A stretch of DNA of 64,000 nucleotides from Chloroflexota bacterium (GTDB lineage Bacteria; Chloroflexota; Limnocylindria; Limnocylindrales; CSP1-4), in NCBI GenBank assembly GCA_021787395.1, contig JAJYLZ010000007.1:1-64000 (forward strand), in the 5' to 3' direction. A model generated the notes under the pieces. That model saw only the letters and a list, made by a program, of their open reading frames with translations, was not told where the DNA came from and did no database searches. Numbering within the stretch: position 1 is the first letter of the stretch; every line of letters starts with the position of its first letter. A program made the position numbers and the translations under genes. This document shows positions 35,221 to 44,163 of the stretch, in pieces.

Positions 35221-36093
35221 GTGGCCGGGCGACCCGCCCCGGGCGTCGGGGGCACCCTGTTCATCGTGGCCACGCCGATCGGCAACCTCGGCGACGTGAC
35301 CCTCCGGGCGCTCGAGGTCCTGCGCTCCGTGCCGCTGATCGCCGCGGAGGACACGCGGGTCACCCGCCGCCTGCTCGACCGCTACGAGATCGCCACGCGC
35401 TCGGTGTCCTACCACGCGCAGAGCGGCCCGGCCCGGGAGCGCGACCTGCTGGAGCACCTGGCCGGCGGGGCGGACCTGGCGCTGGTCACCGACGCCGGGA
35501 CGCCGGTCGTGTCCGACCCTGGCGAGGGCCTCGTGGCCGCGTGGGCGGCCGCCGGCGGAGCCGTGGTCGCAGTGCCGGGCGCGTCATCAGTGCTGGCGGC
35601 CGTAGCCTCGTCGGGGGTCGCCGGGCCGCGCTGGTCGTTCGAGGGGTTCCTGCCGCGGTCCGGCCGGGAGCGACGCGAGCGGCTGGCGGCCGTCGCCGGC
35701 GACGAGCGGGGCGCGGTGCTGTTCGAGGCGCCCGGCCGCGTGGCGGCGACGCTGCGCGACCTGGCCGCGGCATGCGGGGCGAATCGAGTGGGCGCGGTCT
35801 GCCGGGAGCTGACGAAGCTGCACGAGCAGGTCGTGCGGGCGCCGCTGGGCGCGCTGGCCGAGCTCGCCGCTGACGGGACGATCCCGGCGCGCGGCGAGGT
35901 CGTCATCGTGGTCGGCTGGGGACGGGGGAGCAGTGTCGCCGCCGCGGTCGAGCCGCCCGACGCCCTCGCCGACGCCCGTGCGGCGGTGGAGCGCCTCGTG
36001 GCCGAGGGCATCGCTCGCGGGGAGGCGGCCAGGCGTGTCGCGGCGACGACCGGGCTGCCGCGCCGGTCACTCTACGGGCGGGGCGGAGGGTGA
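35221..36093 (+). CDS. rsmI: 16S rRNA 2'-O-ribose C1402 methyltransferase RsmI
   Basis: RsmI methylates the ribose of C1402 in 16S rRNA (E. coli numbering) using S-adenosylmethionine. The 290-residue protein has GTLFIVATPIGNLGDVTLRALEVL, AAEDTRVTRRLLDRY, LVTDAGTPVVSDPG, VPGASSVLAAVASSG and the FEGFLPRSGRERRERL segment typical of tetrapyrrole-methylase-fold RsmI. GTG start directly at 35221. Its stop overlaps the GTG of the yibE/F-like gene. Confidence 0.93.
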   Translation: MAGRPAPGVGGTLFIVATPIGNLGDVTLRALEVLRSVPLIAAEDTRVTRRLLDRYEIATRSVSYHAQSGPARERDLLEHLAGGADLALVTDAGTPVVSDPGEGLVAAWAAAGGAVVAVPGASSVLAAVASSGVAGPRWSFEGFLPRSGRERRERLAAVAGDERGAVLFEAPGRVAATLRDLAAACGANRVGAVCRELTKLHEQVVRAPLGALAELAADGTIPARGEVVIVVGWGRGSSVAAAVEPPDALADARAAVERLVAEGIARGEAARRVAATTGLPRRSLYGRGGG

Positions 36094-37468
36094 GCGCGCC
36101 GGTCCACGACCCCGAACGGCGCCGGGCCGCCGAACGGGACCGCCAGGTGATCGTGTTCGCGCTCGCGATCATCGCGACGTACCTGCTGGTGGCATTCGTC
36201 CCGGACCTGGTTCCGTCGGCGGCGCGTCACGGGCTGGCGCAGTTCGCCCATGGGCGCGTGGTCTCCATCGTCACGCCGAGCCCCGCGCCGAGCGGTGCCC
36301 CGGGCGCGTCGGGCCCGCCCGCGGCATCGGGCGGCGCAGGACCCAGCGCCGCCCCGGGGGCCTCGTCCGCCCCGGGGGCCTCGTCCGCCCCGGGCGGCCC
36401 AGGGGGTGCGCCGCCGGAACCGCCCCAGGCCGTCGTCGAGCTCCTTGACGGGCCCCAGGCCGGCCAGCGGGTGACGGGCATGGTCCAGGCCCGAGCGGGT
36501 CGCTCGAGTTGCCCGACTACCGGCCGGGCGACGAGGTGGTGGTCGAGATCGACCCGCAGCCCGACGGGAGCTCGACCTACGCGGTCATCGACCGCTGGCG
36601 CCTGCCGCTGCTCGGCGCGCTCGTCGGCCTGCTCACCGTGCTCGCGGCTGCCGTCGCCGGGTGGCGCGGCCTGCGGTCGATCGTCTCGCTCGCGCTGACG
36701 CTCGTCCTGGCGGTTCGACTGTTCGTCCCGCTCGTGATCCTGGGCTGGAACCCCATCGTCCTCGCGATCGCGTTCGGGATCCTGGTGACCGTGCTCTCGT
36801 TCATGCTCACCCAGGGCCTGACCCGCACGACGGTCTCGGCCATCCTGGGCACGACCCTCGGGCTGCTGATCACGGGCGTCCTGGCGGCGGTCGTGACCGC
36901 GCTCGCGAGGTTCACGCCTGCGCAGGGCTCCGACGAGGTCGTCTACCTCAACCAGGTCACCGCCGGGGCGATCGACCTGTCGGGGCTCCTGCTCGCGGCG
37001 GTGATCTTCGGCGGCCTCGGGCTGCTCAACGACGTGGCCGTCAGCCAGGCCGCCACGGTCGAGGAGCTGCACCACGCCGACCGGACGATCCCCGGCTTCG
37101 AGCTGTTCCGGCGGACGATGAACGTGGGCACGGCGCACCTGGCGGCGACGATCAACACGCTCGTGTTCGCCTACCTCGGCACCGCCCTCCCGCTCGTGGT
37201 GCTGCTCGTGCTCCAGGCGTCCAATGCCGGCGCCGTGATCAGCCTCGAGAGCGTCGCCGTCGAGGTCACGCGGACCCTGGTCGGGGCGATCGGCATCGTG
37301 GCCGCTGTGCCGATCACGACCGCGATCGCCGTCCGCCTCGTCGCGCGCGAGCCGCGCGGGCCGTCCGCCGGGGGTGGAGCGGGGGTCCGCCAGGCGCGCC
37401 GGCTGCCCACCGCCCCGCGGCCGGCCCCCGAGCCCGACGGCGGCTCCTCACCGCCCGACGACGCATAG
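36090..37468 (+). pseudogene. YibE/F family membrane protein, frameshifted
   Basis: Two adjacent frames together encode one YibE/F-family (PF07907) protein of unknown, possibly transport-related, function. The first part (from GTG 36090) has an N-terminal membrane segment, GRVVSI, a Pro/Ala/Gly/Ser-rich insert with repeated SSAPGA units, and VVELLDGPQAGQRVTGMVQ. The second part, in another frame, resumes at LPDYRPGDEVVV (36509) and has about seven membrane segments with RSIVSLALTLVL, QGLTRTTVSAILGT, GGLGLLNDVAVSQAATVEEL and NTLVFAYLGTALP. Restoring one G at about 36488 (CAGGCCC to CAGGGCCC) joins them as VQGPSGSLELPDYRPG. Either a recent mutation or a sequencing/assembly error; the downstream frame is otherwise undamaged. 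Confidence 0.8.
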
Positions 37469-37475
37469 CGACGAT

Positions 37476-37509
37476 CGGCAGCGGCATCGGCGCCGGCAGC
37501 CGCTGGCCG
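37476..37509. terminator. Hairpin between convergent yibE/F and ssb
   Basis: CGGCAGCGGC and GCCGCTGGCCG pair over 10 bp with one bulged base, just past the yibE/F stop at 37468. The rest of the 242-bp convergent gap (to 37710) shows no gene. Confidence 0.4.
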
Positions 37510-37710
37510 GCCTGCGGTGCCGGCGGTCCCACGGGGCGGGCGCCGGTCGACGGGATGCCGACCCCGCGACCGCGTCGCGGCAGTGATCGTCGGGACGCCC
37601 GGTCGGCGTGGTCCGTTCACTGCTACTGGGCATCTGGTGCAGGCCGGCGGCGGCGCGGAGAGGGGGGTGGCCGCGCCGCCGCCGGAGAGGAGGGCCGGGT
37701 CAGAGGGGGC

Positions 37711-38205
37711 TCAGGCGGCCGCAGCGGCGTCCTCGAGGAGCTCGTCCTCCTCGTCCTCGTCGTCGGCCGGCTCAGCCGGCCCGGCGGGGATGAACGTCTC
37801 GGCCGCCGGCTCGAGCGGGTCCGGCTCGATGCCGGCGGCAATGGCCTGGGCCTCGAGCGACGCGGCGGCGGCCTCGGCCGAGTAATCCCGGCGGCGGCGC
37901 CCGGCCAGCATCTCGACGTGGTGGGCGATGACCTCCGTGCGCCAGTGGCGGACGCTGTTCGCGTCGTCCCAGGAGCGGGTCTGGAGCCGCCCCTCGACGC
38001 CCACCTGCTGGCCCTTGCCGAGGTACTTGCCGCAGGTCTCGGCGAGGCGGCCCCAGGCCACCACGTTGTGGAATTCGCTCTTCTCCTTGCCCCCGCCCAC
38101 GTACTCGTGGGTGGCGAGCGAGAACTGGACCACCGACTTGCCGGCGGCCGTGGCGCGGAGCTCCGGGTCGCGGGTCAGGCGACCGGTGAGGAGGACCCTG
38201 TTCAT
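37711..38205 (-). CDS. ssb: Single-stranded DNA-binding protein
   Basis: A 164-residue SSB: OB-fold starting MNRVLLTGRLTRDPELR, with VVQFSLATHEYV, EFHNVVAWGRLAETCGKYLGKGQQVGVEGRLQTRSW and the conserved DDANSVRHWRTEV region. The C-terminal tail is short and acidic (PADDEDEEDELLED) but ends in five alanines rather than the canonical DDDIPF tip used to recruit partner proteins. ATG 38205 is chosen over an upstream in-frame start because the OB-fold begins there and AGGAGA lies upstream. Confidence 0.92.
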   Translation of the reverse strand: MNRVLLTGRLTRDPELRATAAGKSVVQFSLATHEYVGGGKEKSEFHNVVAWGRLAETCGKYLGKGQQVGVEGRLQTRSWDDANSVRHWRTEVIAHHVEMLAGRRRRDYSAEAAAASLEAQAIAAGIEPDPLEPAAETFIPAGPAEPADDEDEEDELLEDAAAAA

Positions 38206-38445
38206 CGGTCCGTGTCTCCTGTTGCTGCATGCGGCGGGCATCGACATCCGGGGCGGCGGGACCCGGTGCCGGTCGTGGCGGCGGGGGCGGACCGGCTGCG
38301 CCCGTGAGCTCGACGGGCACGGGGCCTACCGTAGTCGGGATGGCTTAGCAGGGGCTTACGCCGTCGGGCGGACGGGAGGGGCGGGCGACCGGGTGCTCAT
38401 TGGGGCGCCTCCCGCGGCCGAGGCAGGGTCGCGCCTCGCGTGCCG

Positions 38446-38720
38446 CCGCCAGTTGCCCCCCGGGAGGGCGCTGGGCAGCGGCCCGGTCCCGTCTCCGGGT
38501 CGGTCGCCAGCCGGTCGGCGGCGCTCGAGGGGTCAACGGGCCCCCCGGAGGACACTCGGCGGGAACCCGGTCGCCCGGCGCGCCGAGCGCCCTCCCGTGG
38601 GGCGTATGGCGGGCCCCGTCCGCGCGTCAGCCCCGCCCGGCGCGCCGAACGCCCTCCCGGGGGACGTCCGGCGGGCCCCGTCCGCGCGTCAGCCCGCCCG
38701 GCGCGCCGAACGCCCGCGCC
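38446..38720. repeat. Cluster of about 61-bp repeats between ssb and purA
   Basis: Direct copies start at 38573, 38635 and 38696 (periods 62 and 61 bp), each opening GCCCGGCGCGCCGA and the first two containing GGCGGGCCCCGTCCGCGCGT. A shorter copy of the central part (matching CGCCCTCCCGgGGGGC..TGGCGG) lies in inverted orientation at 38446-38473. Frames open across it in both strands are explained by the repeat and GC content, so no gene is called in 38206-38841. Confidence 0.7.
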
Positions 38721-38787
38721 CGACCGCGCCGCAACCGCGGCGTGCCGCCGGACCCGAAACGCAACGATCGCGCGGTGCCCGGTTTGG

Positions 38788-38793
38788 TAAACT
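38788..38793 (+). promoter_or_regulatory. -10-like box of the purine operon
   Basis: TAAACT is the only AT-rich hexamer in this stretch and lies about 200 bp upstream of purA, before the leader described next. No convincing -35 box. Confidence 0.45.
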
Positions 38794-38833
38794 GCCCGGG
38801 TCCTCGAGGCCGAGCGGGGCCCCCTGACCCGCG

Positions 38834-38978
38834 AAGGAGGAGTGAGCATTGCTCGAGGAAGGCGCGGCGTCCGCCCCGTGAGCGGCACTCGCACCTTCGA
38901 CCACCCGGTCCGCCGATCGCTCGGCGGGCGGACGCGGGAGACGACTATCTGTGACCCCGGCACCGCCCGGGGCTTTTT
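38834..38978 (+). promoter_or_regulatory. purA leader with intrinsic terminator (candidate attenuator)
   Basis: The leader holds, in order: a perfect Shine-Dalgarno AAGGAGG (38834-38840) followed 7 nt later by ATT or 1 nt later by GTG, opening a frame that runs through the terminator and overlaps the purA start (to 39012); a hairpin CCGCCGA-TCGC-TCGGCGG (38910-38927) flanked by GTCC/GGAC; and a terminator CCCCGG/CCGGGG (38955-38972) followed by TTTTT (38974-38978), 18 bp before the purA ATG. A terminator in front of a biosynthetic operon suggests attenuation or a riboswitch-like control. The sensed signal is unknown, and it does not match a purine riboswitch that I can recognise. Confidence 0.5.
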
Positions 38979-38996
38979 CATGTCCGGAGGCGTGCG

Positions 38997-40304
38997 ATGC
39001 CCGCGACTGTGATCGTCGGCCTCCAGTGGGGCGACGAGGGGAAGGGGAAGACCACCGACTTCCTGGCCGAGCAGGTGGCGGTGGTGGTCCGCTACCAGGG
39101 CGGCGACAACGCCGGCCACACGGTCGTGGTGGGCGAGGAGACTGTCAAGCTCCAGCTGTGCCCGTCGGGCGTGCTCTACCCGCACATCACGTCGGTGATC
39201 GGCAACGGCGTCGTGGTCAACCCGGCCACGCTGATCCGCGAGCTGGACATGCTGATCGGCAAGGGCATCGACGTCAGCAAGGTCCGGGTGAGCCGGTCGG
39301 CGCACGTGATCATGCCCTACCACGTGGCGCTGGACAAAGCCAACGAGGCCCGCCTCGGGGGCGCGAAGGTGGGGACCACCGGCCGCGGCATCGGCCCCGC
39401 CTACGGCGACCGGGCCTGGCGCCTCGGTCTGCGGATGGAGGACCTGGTCGTCGAGGACCGGCTGCGCGAGCGCATCACCCGCGCCCTGGCGGACAAGAAC
39501 CTGCTCCTCGAGTCGATGGGCGCCGAGCGCTTCGAGGTGGAGCCGCTCGTGGCCCAGTGCCTCGCGTGGGGGGAGCGCCTGAGCCCGCACCTCGACGACA
39601 CCACCTGGCTGGTCCAGGACGCGCTGCGCCGCGGCGACCACGTCCTGCTCGAGGGCGCCCAGGGGGCGCTGCTCGACCTCGACCACGGCAGCTATCCGTT
39701 CGTGACCTCGTCCAACCCGGTCGCCGGCGGCGCCTGCACCGGCGGCGGCATCGGCCCGCTCCAGGTGGACGAGGTCATCGGGGTCATGAAGGCCTACGCG
39801 ACGCGCGTGGGCTCGGGCCCGTTCCCCACCGAGCTGCTCGACGACACGGGCCGCGGGATCGCCGAGCGCGGCCGCGAGTTCGGCACGGTGACCGGCCGAC
39901 CCCGTCGGGTGGGCTGGTTCGACACGGTGCCGCTGCGCTACGCCGTGGCCGTGAACTCGGCCAGCGCCATCGTGCTCAACAAGCTCGACATCCTGTCCGG
40001 CATCGAGACGATCAAGCTGTGCGTCGCCTACGAGATCGACGGCAAGCGCACCGAGACCTGGCCGTCGAGCGGGGCGATGCTCGCCAACGCCATCCCGATC
40101 TACGAGGACTTCCCGGGCTGGGACGAGCCCATCCACGACGTCCGGTCGCTGGCCGACCTGCCCGAGAACGCGCGCCGGTACGTGACCGCCCTCGAGGACC
40201 ACGCCGGCGTGCCGATCGTGTTCGTGTCGGTGGGGCCGGAGCGGACCCAGACCATCGAGCGGGCCTGGCGGCCGATGCGCCACCGACCGGGCGTCCAGGC
40301 GTAG
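38997..40304 (+). CDS. purA: Adenylosuccinate synthetase
   Basis: PurA condenses IMP with aspartate using GTP, the first committed step to AMP. The 435-residue protein begins VIVGLQWGDEGKGKTTDFLA with catalytic Asp and His in the loop, followed by DNAGHTVVV, VGTTGRGIGPAYGDRAWR, the GSYPFVTSSNPVAGGACTGGG segment and the C-terminal VGPERTQTI nucleotide motif. It leads the purine operon; purD follows 20 bp later. Confidence 0.97.
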   Translation: MPATVIVGLQWGDEGKGKTTDFLAEQVAVVVRYQGGDNAGHTVVVGEETVKLQLCPSGVLYPHITSVIGNGVVVNPATLIRELDMLIGKGIDVSKVRVSRSAHVIMPYHVALDKANEARLGGAKVGTTGRGIGPAYGDRAWRLGLRMEDLVVEDRLRERITRALADKNLLLESMGAERFEVEPLVAQCLAWGERLSPHLDDTTWLVQDALRRGDHVLLEGAQGALLDLDHGSYPFVTSSNPVAGGACTGGGIGPLQVDEVIGVMKAYATRVGSGPFPTELLDDTGRGIAERGREFGTVTGRPRRVGWFDTVPLRYAVAVNSASAIVLNKLDILSGIETIKLCVAYEIDGKRTETWPSSGAMLANAIPIYEDFPGWDEPIHDVRSLADLPENARRYVTALEDHAGVPIVFVSVGPERTQTIERAWRPMRHRPGVQA

Positions 40305-40324
40305 CCGGGGAGTCGACCACCGCC

Positions 40325-41659
40325 ATGGCCCGCGACGTCCCGCGCCGGATCCTCGTCCTGGGAGGGGGCGGCCGCGAGCACGCCCTGGCCTGGCGGCTGG
40401 CCGGCGAGCCGGGGGTCGAGGCCGTCGTCTGCGCGCCGGGGTCGGCGGGGATCGCCGCCACGCCGGGCGTGCGGTGCGCCGCGGTGGACCCCCTGGACCC
40501 GTCCGCGGTCGTCGCGCTCGCCGCGGCCGAGGGCGCGGACCTGGTCGTGGTCGGGCCCGAGGCGCCGCTCGCCGCGGGCGTGGTCGACGCGCTGGCCGAG
40601 GCCGGCATCGCGGCGTTCGGGCCGACGCGGGCGGCGGCGCGCCTCGAGACCTCCAAGGCGTTCTGCCACGAGGTGGCCGACGCCGCCGGCGTCCGCATGG
40701 CGCGGGCGATGGCGTTCCGCGGCGAGGAGGTGGGGCCAGCGCTCGCGTTCGTCCGCGATCTGGCGGCCGCCGGGGCGGGCATCGTGCTCAAGGCCGACGG
40801 CCTGGCGGGGGGCAAGGGGGTGATCGTCACCGAATCCGCCGAGCAGGCGCTCGAGTCCGCGCCGTCGTTCCTGCGCGGGCGCCCGGCGGACGCCCCGGCG
40901 CTCGTGATCGAGGAGCGCCTGGCGGGGCCCGAGGCCAGCGTCATCGCGGTCTGCGACGGGGAGCGGGCCGTGGCGCTGCCGGCCGCCCGCGACCACAAGC
41001 GCCTGCTCGACGGCGACCGCGGGCCGAACACGGGCGGGATGGGCGCCTACTCGCCGCTGCCGGACCTCGACGAGTCGGACGTGGCGCGGATCCTGGCCAC
41101 CGTCCACACTCCGATCCTGGCGGAGATGCGCCGGCGGGGCACGCCGTTCCGCGGGTTCCTCTACGCGGGCCTGATGCTCACTCCGGACGGTCCGGCCCTG
41201 CTCGAGGCGAACGTGCGCTGCGGCGACCCGGAGACCCAGGCGGTCCTGCCCCGGGTGGACGCGCCGCTGGCGCCCCTGCTCCTCGCGTCGGCCCGCGGAG
41301 CGCTGCCGGACGACGCCCCGGCGGTCCTGCCGGCAGGCGGCGGCGCGACCGTGGCGATCGTGCTGGCGGCGCACGGCTACCCCGACAGCCCGAGGCGCGG
41401 CGACCCGATCGTCGGCCTCGAGGCGGCTGCGGCCCAGGGCGCCCTGGTGTTCCACGCCGGGACGGCCGCCCGCCCGCGGCTGGAGTCCGGCTTCAGCACC
41501 AGCGGCGGGCGGGTGCTGACGGTGGTCGGCCGCGGCGCCAGCCTGGCCAGCGCGCGGGAAGCGGCCGAGCGCGCGGCCGACGCGATCAGCTGGGACGGCG
41601 TGCACCGCCGGCGCGACATCGCGCTGCGGGTCCCGCCGAGGGCGAGGGTGCCTGCATGA
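40325..41659 (+). CDS. purD: Phosphoribosylamine--glycine ligase
   Basis: PurD is an ATP-grasp ligase forming GAR from phosphoribosylamine and glycine. The 444-residue protein starts RILVLGGGGREHALAWRL, carries VVGPEAPLAAGVVDAL, the ATP-grasp motifs VLKADGLAGGKGVIV and RDHKRLLDGDRGPNTGGMGAYSP, and LLEANVRCGDPETQAVLP. ATG 40325 gives the usual N-terminus; the open frame upstream overlaps purA. Stop overlaps the purB ATG (ATGA). Confidence 0.96.
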   Translation: MARDVPRRILVLGGGGREHALAWRLAGEPGVEAVVCAPGSAGIAATPGVRCAAVDPLDPSAVVALAAAEGADLVVVGPEAPLAAGVVDALAEAGIAAFGPTRAAARLETSKAFCHEVADAAGVRMARAMAFRGEEVGPALAFVRDLAAAGAGIVLKADGLAGGKGVIVTESAEQALESAPSFLRGRPADAPALVIEERLAGPEASVIAVCDGERAVALPAARDHKRLLDGDRGPNTGGMGAYSPLPDLDESDVARILATVHTPILAEMRRRGTPFRGFLYAGLMLTPDGPALLEANVRCGDPETQAVLPRVDAPLAPLLLASARGALPDDAPAVLPAGGGATVAIVLAAHGYPDSPRRGDPIVGLEAAAAQGALVFHAGTAARPRLESGFSTSGGRVLTVVGRGASLASAREAAERAADAISWDGVHRRRDIALRVPPRARVPA

Positions 41660-42999
41660 TCCGCCGCTACACCCTCCCCGAGATGGGCGCGGTCTGGAGC
41701 GAGCAGGCCCGATTCGAGCGGATGCTCGAGGTTGAGGTCGCGGTGTGCCGGGCGCAGGTCCGGCGCGGCCTGGTGCCGGCCGAGGCGCTGGCGGCCATCG
41801 AGGCCCGGGCACGCGTGGACGTGGAACGGATCAGCGAGATCGAGCAGACGACCGACCACGACGTGATCGCGTTCGTGTCCCAGGTCGCCGAGACGGTGGG
41901 GCCCGAGGGGCGCTTCCTGCACCTGGGCCTGACCAGCAGCGACGTCGTGGACACGGCGCTCGCGCTCCAGCTGCGCGCGGCGGGCGAGCGGCTGCTCGCC
42001 GGCGCTGACCGCCTCACGACGGTCCTGATCGCCCGGGCCCGGGCCGAGGCGGGCACGATCATGATGGGCCGCACCCACTCGGTCCACGCCGAGCCCACCA
42101 CGTTCGGCCTCAAGTGCGCCGGCTGGGCGTTCGAGGCGGCCCGCGGCCGCGAGCGCCTGGCGGCGGCCACGGCCGAGATCGCCACCGGCAAGATCAGCGG
42201 GCCGGTGGGCACGTACAGCCACCTGCCGCCGGACCTCGAGGCGGAGGTGCTCGGCGCGCTGGGCCTGCGCGTGGACCCGGTGAGCACCCAGATCGTCCAG
42301 CGCGACCGCCACGCGGCGTTCCTGGCCTCGATCGCCATCCTGGGCGGCACGCTCGAGCGGATGGCCACCGAGGTCCGCAACCTCCAGCACACCGAGATCG
42401 CCGAGGTCATGGAGCCGTTCAAGCGCGGCCAGAAGGGCAGCTCGGCGATGCCCCACAAGCGCAACCCGATCCTGTCGGAGCGGATCGCCGGCATGGCCCG
42501 CCTGCTGCGCGGCTACGCCCACACGGCGCTGGAGGACCAGCCGCTGTGGCACGAGCGCGACATCAGCCACAGCTCGGCCGAGCGCGTGATCCTGCCCGAC
42601 GCGACGATCCTGCTCGACTACATGCTGGCCAAGGCCGCGGGCCTCGTGGAGGGCCTGGTGGTCCGGCCGGAGCGGATGCGGGAGAACATCGAGCGGGGCC
42701 TCGGCCTCCACGCCTCCTCGCGCGTCCTGCTCCTGCTGCTGGACACGCCCGGCATCTCGCGCGAGGACGCCTACGCCATCGTGCAGCGCAACGCCCTCCG
42801 CGCCGCCGACGAGCGGGTCCCGCTCCAGGGCCTGCTGGCCACCGACGCCGCCGTGGCCCAGCGCCTGAGCCTGGCGGACCTCGACGCCTGCTTCGACGAC
42901 GCGGCGGTCCTCCGGCACGTGCCCGAGGTCATCGCGCGGCTGGACGCGCTGGAGGCGGCCATCGCCGCCCGGAAGGAGGTCTCCCGTGGCGCTCGCTAG
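41656..42999 (+). CDS. purB: Adenylosuccinate lyase
   Basis: PurB removes fumarate in two steps: SAICAR to AICAR and adenylosuccinate to AMP. The 447-residue product has the superfamily regions HLGLTSSDVVDTA, GRTHSVHAEPTTFG and the signature SSAMPHKRNPILSE, plus HSSAERVILPDAT. Length is normal for the bacterial short form. It overlaps purC by 14 bp. Confidence 0.96.
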   Translation: MIRRYTLPEMGAVWSEQARFERMLEVEVAVCRAQVRRGLVPAEALAAIEARARVDVERISEIEQTTDHDVIAFVSQVAETVGPEGRFLHLGLTSSDVVDTALALQLRAAGERLLAGADRLTTVLIARARAEAGTIMMGRTHSVHAEPTTFGLKCAGWAFEAARGRERLAAATAEIATGKISGPVGTYSHLPPDLEAEVLGALGLRVDPVSTQIVQRDRHAAFLASIAILGGTLERMATEVRNLQHTEIAEVMEPFKRGQKGSSAMPHKRNPILSERIAGMARLLRGYAHTALEDQPLWHERDISHSSAERVILPDATILLDYMLAKAAGLVEGLVVRPERMRENIERGLGLHASSRVLLLLLDTPGISREDAYAIVQRNALRAADERVPLQGLLATDAAVAQRLSLADLDACFDDAAVLRHVPEVIARLDALEAAIAARKEVSRGAR

Positions 43000-43906
43000 C
43001 GCGTTCGTCCGGTCGGGCAAGGTCCGCGACCTCTACCAGGTCGGCGACGACCGGCTGCTCCTGGTGGCGTCGGACCGGCTGTCCGCGTTCGACGTGATCC
43101 TGCCCACGCCGATCCCGGACAAGGGCCGGATCCTGACCGGGCTGTCGCGCTTCTGGTTCGCCGAGACGGGGGACATCGTCGCCAACCACCTGCTGGCCAC
43201 CGACCCGGCGGAGCTGCCGGCGGGGCTCACCGGCGGCGACCCGGCGGTGCTGGCGGACCTGCGCGGCCGGATGATGCTGGGCCGGCGCGCCGAGGTGCTG
43301 CCGGTGGAGTGCGTGGTCCGCGGCTACGTGAGCGGGTCCGGCTGGAAGGACTACCGGGCGACGGGCGCGATCTGCGGGGTGGCCCTGCCGGCCGGCCTGC
43401 GCGAGTCCGACCGCCTGCCGGAGCCGATCTTCACGCCGGCCTGGAAGGCGCCCGCCGGCGTCCACGACCTGAACATCACGTTCGAGCGCGTCGTCGAGCT
43501 GGTGGGCGACGCCGGCCTCGCCGCCCGCGTCCGCGACGCCTCGCTCGCGCTCTACGCCCGCGGGGCGGCGGTCTGCGAGCGGGCCGGGATCATCCTCGCC
43601 GACACCAAGTTCGAGTTCGGAATGACCCCGTCGGGCGAGCTGCTGCTGATCGACGAGGTGCTGACGCCGGACTCCTCGCGCTTCTGGGAGGCGGCCGCCT
43701 ACGAGCCCGGCCGGGCCCAGGCGAGCTACGACAAGCAGTTCGTCCGCGACTGGCTCGAGGCCCAGCCGTGGGACAAGACGGCGCCGGGGCCGGAGCTCCC
43801 GGACGACGTGGTGGCGGGCACCCGCGCCCGCTACGTCGAGGCGTACGAGCGGATCACCGGGGCGAGCTTCGCCCGCTACCTGTCGGAGGACGTCATCGCC
43901 CGATGA
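42986..43906 (+). CDS. purC: SAICAR synthetase
   Basis: PurC joins CAIR and aspartate using ATP. The 306-residue protein shows GKVRDLYQVGDDRLLLVASDRLSAFDVILP, VECVVRGYVSGSGWKDY and IILADTKFEFG with LIDEVLTPDSSRFW, the long (fungal/Gram-negative-like) form of the enzyme. GTG 42986 is inside the purB end. The stop overlaps purS (ATGA). Confidence 0.95.
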   Translation: MALASAFVRSGKVRDLYQVGDDRLLLVASDRLSAFDVILPTPIPDKGRILTGLSRFWFAETGDIVANHLLATDPAELPAGLTGGDPAVLADLRGRMMLGRRAEVLPVECVVRGYVSGSGWKDYRATGAICGVALPAGLRESDRLPEPIFTPAWKAPAGVHDLNITFERVVELVGDAGLAARVRDASLALYARGAAVCERAGIILADTKFEFGMTPSGELLLIDEVLTPDSSRFWEAAAYEPGRAQASYDKQFVRDWLEAQPWDKTAPGPELPDDVVAGTRARYVEAYERITGASFARYLSEDVIAR

Positions 43907-44163
43907 GCGACCAGCCCGCCTACCGCTTCGCGGTCAACGTCACCCCCAAGCCCGGCATCCTGGACCCGCAGGGCCGGGCGGTCGAGAAGAGCCTCCCGCA
44001 CCTCGGCATCGCGGGCGTGTCCGGCGTACGGGTCGGGCGCCGCGTCGAGCTGACGGTGCAGGCGGTCGACGCGGCCGCGGCCCGCGACGTCGTCGAGCGG
44101 CTCGCCTCGGAGCTGCTCAGCAACCCGCTGATGGAGCGCTACGAGGTGGAGGCGCTCGCGTGA
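43903..44163 (+). CDS. purS: FGAM synthetase subunit PurS
   Basis: An 86-residue PurS, the small dimeric subunit that bridges PurL and PurQ in the three-part FGAM synthetase. It shows [29 protein letters not shown] (in parts, the LDPQG motif is diagnostic) and [13 protein letters not shown]. It overlaps purC and purQ by four bases at each end, supporting 1:1 expression. Confidence 0.93.
   Translation: MSDQPAYRFAVNVTPKPGILDPQGRAVEKSLPHLGIAGVSGVRVGRRVELTVQAVDAAAARDVVERLASELLSNPLMERYEVEALA

Noticed and set aside
38573-38720. A CRISPR array
   Set aside because: The units are contiguous 61-62 bp tandem repeats with no unique spacers, and there are no cas genes.
38206-38841. Open frames of 60-184 codons between ssb and purA
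   Set aside because: They run through direct repeats, exist in several frames at once and encode Arg/Pro/Gly-rich repeats without any domain.
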